The translations under genes and the position numbers were made by a program. 36,710 nucleotides of DNA, taken from assembly GCA_017436255.1 (NCBI GenBank), contig JAFSDK010000067.1, positions 1-36,710 of the forward strand. The letters are read 5' to 3'. This stretch comes from Clostridia bacterium (GTDB lineage: Bacteria > Bacillota > Clostridia > Oscillospirales > Acutalibacteraceae). Each line of letters opens with the position of its first letter. Positions within the stretch are counted from its first letter, which is position 1. The notes under the pieces were generated by a model. It made no database searches. It saw only the letters and a list, made by a program, of their open reading frames with translations, and had not been told where the DNA came from. Positions 32,230 to 36,710 of this stretch are shown here, piece after piece.

Positions 32230-34059
32230 GTGTTTAAAAATTTGTTTAGCAAAAAGAATATGCCTATTATAATTATAGTTAGTGTTGCTGTTGCCTTATC
32301 GATCGTTATGATAACAGTTGGATCGATATGGCTTTCAAAACCATTGGATGAAAATTTTGGTGGTACTAACAGTGGTGACTCTTCATCCGGCTCGGCAGGG
32401 CATTCAAAACCGTTGGACGAAAAATTTGATGGTACTAACAGTGGTGACTCTTCATTTGGCTCGGCAGAGAATTCAAAACCGTTGGATGGAAATTTTGATG
32501 ATACTAACAGCGGTGACTCTTTATCGTCGGGCAGTAACGTCTCTTCTGATGATAGTACTACAAAGCCAAATACTCTTTTAAACTCCGGATACTATGAAAA
32601 AGTTGAGTATGTTGCTATGCCAACTAATCTTGATAACGTAACCCTCACCGAAAGAGAATTACTTGAAAAATATAGGGGCTACACCGATTGGCGTATTTAT
32701 TCAATACGTACTGCAAAGGATGAAATTAAACCAAAGGCAGGTTGTACTGCATATTACGTTTCAAATAAAGGAAATTCCCAAAATGATGGACTTAGCCCCG
32801 AAACTCCGCTTGCAACTTTAGCTGATCTCGGAAAAATCAAGAATAGACTTAAGGCAGGCGACGTTGTGTATTTAGAACGTGGCAGTATCTTTCGCGGTCA
32901 ACTTTTAGCAGAAGTTGCGGGTGTTACCTATGCGGCTTACGGCGAAGGTAAAAAACCCACTATTTATGCTTCGCCCGTTGATGCTGCCAAAACAGGAGTT
33001 TGGGTGCAAACAAAGGAAAATAAGAACGTTTATAAGTATTCACTTCCAATAGAGAATGATATAGGTACTTTAGTGTTCAACGGAGGTGAGAAACACGCCA
33101 TTAAATGTATTATACGTACCGAGGATGATGGTACCACCTATAATAACACAACAGGTGATAAATTTAATTCTTTTGCAGATTTAAATGAGGATTTGCATTT
33201 CTATCACACTACTAAAGGCGTGGCTTCGCTTTATCTTTACTGTAAAGATGGTAATCCGGCTGAAGTTTTTGATAGTATTGAATTATGCATTAAAAAACAC
33301 GTAGTTTCTATTAAGGCCGATAACGTACATATTGATAATATTTGTGTTAAGTATGGCGGTGCGCATGGCATTAGTTCGGGTAGCCGAAATGGTCTTACAG
33401 TTACTAACTGCGAGATTGGTTGGATAGGCGGTTCAATTCAAGCGGAGGGTCTTCACGGCAGAAATTATGCCACACGTTATGGTAACGGCGTTGAAATTTA
33501 TGGCGCATGTACCGATTTTGTAGTTAAAAATTGCTATTTCTATCAGATATATGATGCTGCGGCTACCTTCCAATACACTATCAGTGATGATAGCGATAGG
33601 ATTATGAAAAATTCAAATATCAGTGATAACGTAATGGAATATTGTAATTACTCGTTTGAATATTTCCTTTCGGGCGGTACACCTGAAACAAGTTATATAG
33701 AAGACGCATATGTTACAGGTAATCTAATGTGGTACGCGGGATACGGTTATTGCGAGCAACGTCCTGATAAAAATAAGGATGCGCATATTAAGGCGTGGAA
33801 CCACACCAACACCCGTAAAGGTGATTTTAAAATTGATAATAACCTTTTTGCATTGGCAAAAACAACCCTTGTTCAAAGCAATGCGAAGGTTGCTAGCCAT
33901 TCACCAACGTATAGTGGCAATACCTATATTCAGTTTAACGATAGGTTCCTTGGTAACAGCGGTGCAGTAAAAGAAGCGGTTCCTTTTGACAGTTCTGTTA
34001 GAAATGAAATAAAATCTATGCTTGGCGATACCAAATCAAAAATTATTTTTGTAAAATAA
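32230..34059 (+). CDS. membrane-anchored right-handed beta-helix surface protein with N-terminal tandem repeats
   Basis: 609 aa. One N-terminal hydrophobic segment (IIIIVSVAVALSIVMITVG) suggests a signal anchor, so the rest would lie outside. Residues about 36-104 are three 23-aa repeats (SKPLDENFGGTNSGD and close variants). After a linker comes a domain with TAYYVSNKGNSQNDGLSPETPLATLADL and LKAGDVVYLERGSIFRGQL, typical of the start of pectate-lyase-like beta helices, then parallel-helix rungs (VKYGGAHGISSGSRNGLTVTNCEIGWIGG, VEIYGACTDFVVKNCYFYQIYDAA). Such proteins bind or cut polysaccharides; catalytic residues cannot be assigned. The start is a GTG after AGGTG. No LPxTG sorting signal is present. 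Confidence 0.8.
   Translation: MFKNLFSKKNMPIIIIVSVAVALSIVMITVGSIWLSKPLDENFGGTNSGDSSSGSAGHSKPLDEKFDGTNSGDSSFGSAENSKPLDGNFDDTNSGDSLSSGSNVSSDDSTTKPNTLLNSGYYEKVEYVAMPTNLDNVTLTERELLEKYRGYTDWRIYSIRTAKDEIKPKAGCTAYYVSNKGNSQNDGLSPETPLATLADLGKIKNRLKAGDVVYLERGSIFRGQLLAEVAGVTYAAYGEGKKPTIYASPVDAAKTGVWVQTKENKNVYKYSLPIENDIGTLVFNGGEKHAIKCIIRTEDDGTTYNNTTGDKFNSFADLNEDLHFYHTTKGVASLYLYCKDGNPAEVFDSIELCIKKHVVSIKADNVHIDNICVKYGGAHGISSGSRNGLTVTNCEIGWIGGSIQAEGLHGRNYATRYGNGVEIYGACTDFVVKNCYFYQIYDAAATFQYTISDDSDRIMKNSNISDNVMEYCNYSFEYFLSGGTPETSYIEDAYVTGNLMWYAGYGYCEQRPDKNKDAHIKAWNHTNTRKGDFKIDNNLFALAKTTLVQSNAKVASHSPTYSGNTYIQFNDRFLGNSGAVKEAVPFDSSVRNEIKSMLGDTKSKIIFVK
32335..32541 (+). repeat. three 69-bp in-frame tandem repeats
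   Basis: Copies start near 32335, 32404 and 32473 (TTCAAAACCGTTGGA...), each 69 bp and coding for SKPLDENFGGTNSGDSSSGS or a close variant. They differ by a few substitutions, including non-synonymous ones, and the third decays at its end. Confidence 0.9.
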
Positions 34060-34072
34060 AGGGGATAATAAG

Positions 34073-34717
34073 TTGAAACTTGCAGGTCTTTTAATAGGAT
34101 ACCTTGCAAAACTTAATAACGAGTCGGTGCCAGCGTGCGAAGATGAAGGGCAGTATTTTAGCGAATATCTGCGCTTGCGCGAAAAAAGCGATTTAAATCT
34201 TTTCAATGCTGCATTTTTTAAAAGCGAAGAAGCATATTTAAAGGATATTGTTATGTCGCGTGAGATTACCGACGTTACCTCTTTTACTTATCGCTTGTCA
34301 GGCGTTAATGCTTCACCTGTGTCGCTTGCTGCCGACCTGCTTATAAATCCTGTTGTCGATACAGAGGGTGACCTATATATATATGGCGGTAGTGCGCTTA
34401 AAAAGATTTGCACCAACCTAAATGAAGATGCAATAACGGGCGGTTTTGCTTTGAGTTATAAGAATATTTATAATATATCGGCGCCAAAGATTTCTCAAAA
34501 ACTAACGTCTGATAACATTGCTGCAATACGCGCATTATATAATAAAGCGGCTGATTACGCCGTTAATAATAGTGTTAAAAGTGTAGTTTTTATGCCCATT
34601 AAGGTTAATAATCCGATACTTTACAAACAGGTGCAAAAAATTGCAATTGACACGCTTCTTTTTAGAAAAGATTTGAATTTTATTAAAAAGGTGTTTATAA
34701 CGGGAGAAGATAAATGA
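34073..34717 (+). CDS. uncharacterised 214-aa protein, possible divergent macro domain
   Basis: I do not recognise a firm family. The order of elements SLAADLLINPVVDTEGDLYIYGGSALKKIC, ITGGFALSYKNIYNISAP and IRALYNKAADYAVNNSVKSVVFMPI resembles the ADP-ribose-binding macro fold (DAIVNAAN..GGG, TPGYNL, SYRNSLELAKENGIKSIAFPAI), but the Asn and glycine-rich loop are changed, so binding of ADP-ribose is doubtful. No signal or membrane segment. It starts with TTG behind AAGGGG and overlaps the phosphatase gene by four bases (ATGA), so the two are coupled. Confidence 0.55.
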   Translation: MKLAGLLIGYLAKLNNESVPACEDEGQYFSEYLRLREKSDLNLFNAAFFKSEEAYLKDIVMSREITDVTSFTYRLSGVNASPVSLAADLLINPVVDTEGDLYIYGGSALKKICTNLNEDAITGGFALSYKNIYNISAPKISQKLTSDNIAAIRALYNKAADYAVNNSVKSVVFMPIKVNNPILYKQVQKIAIDTLLFRKDLNFIKKVFITGEDK

Positions 34718-35166
34718 TAAATGTTATGTTCGTCTGCCACGGGAATATATGCCGTTCGCCAATGGCGGAGTTTGTTTTGAAAGATATGGTGAATAAAAAG
34801 GGTATTGCCGAAAACTTTAGAATTACCTCGTCCGCCACAAGTACTGAAGAAATAGGCAACGGCATTCATTATGGTACAAGAACAAAACTTAAAGAAATGG
34901 GAGTGCCGTTTACCGATCATCGAGCAACTCAAATTACTATTGACGACTATAAAAATTACGATTATATACTTTTGATGGATCGCAATAATTTGCGTAATAT
35001 AACCCGTATAATTGGTCAGGATACTGAAAACAAGGTGCGTTTACTTCTCGATTTTGCGGGTGGTGGCGATATTGCAGATCCGTGGTATACCGGAAATTTT
35101 GATGACACATATCGTGACGTAGTTAAGGGTTGCGAAGCATTTTTAGAATATTTGAGGGAAAAATAA
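34714..35166 (+). CDS. low-molecular-weight protein-tyrosine phosphatase
   Basis: The P-loop VCHGNICRSPMAE gives the CX5R catalytic motif (Cys 8, Arg 14), and the general acid Asp is Asp 122 in ADPWYTGNFDDTYRDV. The fold removes phosphate from Tyr, or from Arg in the YwlE/McsB system; the residue that decides between them cannot be judged reliably here (Ile at position 12). 150 aa is standard. It abuts the next gene (stop TAA directly before ATG), in an operon with the macro-like gene and DUF5662. Confidence 0.92.
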   Translation: MINVMFVCHGNICRSPMAEFVLKDMVNKKGIAENFRITSSATSTEEIGNGIHYGTRTKLKEMGVPFTDHRATQITIDDYKNYDYILLMDRNNLRNITRIIGQDTENKVRLLLDFAGGGDIADPWYTGNFDDTYRDVVKGCEAFLEYLREK

Positions 35167-35706
35167 ATGCATCCTATAAAACATTTTATAACAATCACAC
35201 ATCATAGACATAAAGTAATTGCCCATTGTTTTAAGGCAGGAATTGGATTTCAAGGTCTTTTTCACGATTTATCAAAATATACTTTTACCGAGTTTCGCCC
35301 CGGTGCTAAATATTATCAAGGTACACGCAGTCCAAACGAAAAAGAAAGAGAATTGTTTGGATATTCATTGGCGTGGATACACCACAAGGGAAGAAATAAA
35401 CATCACTTTGAGTATTGGAATGATTATAATCCTACTACCAAGCGAATAGAGCCGGTACGTATGCCTGTAAAATACGTTAAAGAAATGTTTTGTGACCGCG
35501 TTGCGGCAAGCAAGATTTATCAAGGCAAAAATTATAGCAACGCACATCCAATAGCGTATTTTGAAAAAGGTAAAACCACGCGCTTTATACATAAGGATAC
35601 TTCCGATCTGCTTGAAGACTGGCTTATAATGCTTAAAGAACAAGGGGAGAAGGTAACCTTTAAACACATTAAAAAAGTGAAAGGATATAATGATGAAAAT
35701 ATTTGA
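35167..35706 (+). CDS. DUF5662 family HD-like protein
   Basis: 179 aa. The conserved block HRHKVIAHCFKAGI...GLFHDLSKYTFTEF places a His-Asp pair (His 33, Asp 34) in an HD-domain-like helix bundle, and SPNEKERELFGYSLAWIHHKGRNKHHFEYW supplies more His residues. This is the pattern of DUF5662, presumed metal-dependent phosphohydrolases of unknown substrate. No membrane segment. It overlaps cysK by 17 bp, with the cysK ribosome site inside its 3' end. Confidence 0.8.
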   Translation: MHPIKHFITITHHRHKVIAHCFKAGIGFQGLFHDLSKYTFTEFRPGAKYYQGTRSPNEKERELFGYSLAWIHHKGRNKHHFEYWNDYNPTTKRIEPVRMPVKYVKEMFCDRVAASKIYQGKNYSNAHPIAYFEKGKTTRFIHKDTSDLLEDWLIMLKEQGEKVTFKHIKKVKGYNDENI

Positions 35707-36598
35707 TTCATTTATGCAGTTGGTTGGTAACACACCACTGTTAAAGGTGAAATGCGAAGGCAATGTCTTTGCTAAACTTGAAAGTTTTAATCCAGCAGGT
35801 AGTGCCAAAGACCGCGTTGCTTTAAGTATTATTGAAACTGCCGAAAGGGAAGGTTTATTAACACCGCAGTCGGTTATTATTGAATCTACAAGCGGTAACA
35901 CCGGCATAGGCCTATGTGCCGTTGCTGCCGCTAAGGGATACAAAGTAATTATTGTAATGCCCGAAAGTATGTCGGAAGAACGCAAAAAGATGATGACGGT
36001 TTATGGTGCTGAATTAATTTTGACCCCTGCAGAACTTGGTATGAAAGGTGCTAACGATAAGGCTGACCAATTAGTTAATGAGTTGCCAAATTCCTTTAAG
36101 GCTGATCAATTCAATAACATTGCAAATGTGAAGGCGCACTATCAAACGACGGGTCCTGAAATATGGAATGATACTGATGGCAAGGTTGATATATTTGTTG
36201 CGGGTATCGGTACCGGCGGTACCATTACGGGCGTAGGTCGTTATTTAAAAGAGCAAAATCCAAATGTGAAGATTGTTGCTGTTGAGCCCGCCGCTTCACC
36301 GCTTTTGTCGGGAGGTGTTGCCACACCTCATAAAATTCAGGGTATTGGCGCAAATTTTGTACCGAATATCCTAGATAAAAATGTTTATGATGAGATAATT
36401 ACCGTTACCGATAATGATGCAATTTCTACCGCTAAAGATTTTGTTAAGAGTGATGGTATGTTTGTAGGTATTTCATCGGGTGCCGCGTTATTTGCCGCAA
36501 AACTGGTTGCAAGCAGAAGTGAAAATAAAGGAAAAAACATTGTTGTGCTGTTAGCGGATACAGGTGAGAGATATCTTTCAACAGATTTGTGTAAATAA
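35690..36598 (+). CDS. cysK: cysteine synthase (O-acetylserine sulfhydrylase)
   Basis: This PLP enzyme makes cysteine from O-acetylserine and sulfide. The PLP lysine is in FNPAGSAKDRVA (Lys 40), TSGNTGIGLCAVAAAKGY and GIGTGGTITGVGRYLKEQNP bind substrate and cofactor phosphate, and SSGAA lies near the end. 302 aa is normal. AAAGGAT precedes the ATG; a second ATG is directly adjacent. No cystathionine beta-synthase-like extension is present. It is the last gene before the insertion sequence. Confidence 0.95.
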   Translation: MMKIFDSFMQLVGNTPLLKVKCEGNVFAKLESFNPAGSAKDRVALSIIETAEREGLLTPQSVIIESTSGNTGIGLCAVAAAKGYKVIIVMPESMSEERKKMMTVYGAELILTPAELGMKGANDKADQLVNELPNSFKADQFNNIANVKAHYQTTGPEIWNDTDGKVDIFVAGIGTGGTITGVGRYLKEQNPNVKIVAVEPAASPLLSGGVATPHKIQGIGANFVPNILDKNVYDEIITVTDNDAISTAKDFVKSDGMFVGISSGAALFAAKLVASRSENKGKNIVVLLADTGERYLSTDLCK

Positions 36599-36620
36599 AA
36601 AATCCCCAACCAATTTGAAG

Positions 36621-36710
36621 TGAACCCCAAAGTTTAGACAAAATTAAATATTAAATTAATTGTGAATGAGTTCGGTATTGTACCGGGCTCATTCCTTTTA
36701 GTTTTAAGGA
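36621..36710 (-). mobile_element. end of an IS3-family insertion sequence, rest outside the window
   Basis: The end TGAACCCCAAAGTTTAGACA (36621-36640) begins TG and looks like an IS3-family terminal inverted repeat; the transposase C-terminus lies just inside it, in the orientation usual for the right end. The other end is beyond the window, so length and copy status cannot be given. Confidence 0.8.
36651..36710 (-). CDS. IS3-family transposase (OrfB) C-terminus, partial
   Basis: Nineteen codons and a TAA (36653-36651) are visible on the minus strand, reading SLKLKGMSPVQYRTHSQLI. L-x-G-M-S-P-V-Q-Y-R-T-H/Q-S is the standard C-terminus of IS3-family DDE transposases (rve domain end). The catalytic residues lie outside the window. 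Confidence 0.85.
   Translation of the reverse strand, partial: SLKLKGMSPVQYRTHSQLI

Overview
The window reads as a chromosomal segment of a low-GC Gram-positive anaerobe of class Clostridia, most like the Ruminococcaceae/Oscillospiraceae. The evidence is the Firmicutes-type gene neighbourhoods (hprK-glk-murB-rapZ-whiA-dnaE-pfkA, smpB-ssrA, metG-tatD), clear sigma-A promoters and GGAGG ribosome sites, a bifunctional HPr kinase, and single-membrane lipoprotein and sortase-free surface proteins. The genus cannot be fixed from sequence alone.

Layout. (1) 1-430: the 5' part of a four-helix-bundle (S23/IVP-like) gene running off the left edge, with a dense array of small hairpins upstream of it. 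(2) 429-3368, minus strand: a cell-wall amidase, then smpB and the tmRNA gene ssrA, with an unusual overlap of amidase terminator and smpB promoter. (3) 3427-6205, plus strand: a polar amino-acid ABC transporter with possible ArgR boxes. Its binding protein looks circularly permuted, and a 216-bp foldback repeat separates it from the permease and ATPase genes. (4) 13660-6207, minus strand: a long run rlmB, a P-type-ATPase-like protein with no phosphorylation motif, an O-antigen-ligase-like membrane protein, metG, tatD and a tiny Asn/Gln/Lys-repeat peptide behind a ribosome-site hairpin. (5) 13854-16811: enolase (+), then mscL and alr (-). (6) 25920-16820, minus strand: hprK, glk, murB, rapZ, whiA, dnaE, pfkA, i.e. 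catabolite control, sugar phosphorylation, wall precursor synthesis, division control and replication. yvcK, normally between rapZ and whiA, is absent. (7) 26074-28463, plus strand: ychF, then a small HPr-kinase-like ATPase and an S24/S26-type peptidase. (8) 32112-28462, minus strand: birA-bioY (biotin ligase and uptake), then feoA-feoB (ferrous iron uptake). (9) 32166-36598, plus strand: a membrane-anchored beta-helix protein with a tandem repeat, an unrecognised protein with a faint macro-domain resemblance, a low-molecular-weight phosphatase, a DUF5662-like HD protein and cysteine synthase. (10) From 36621: the end of an IS3-family insertion sequence entering from the right.

Most of the window is housekeeping. 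The points most worth a second look are the permuted binding protein, the foldback element inside its operon, the hairpin array beside the four-helix-bundle gene, the P-type-ATPase-like protein without its catalytic Asp, the SD-masking hairpin before the Asn-rich peptide, and the HPrK-like kinase/peptidase pair. No tRNA, rRNA, CRISPR array or recognisable metabolite riboswitch was seen.
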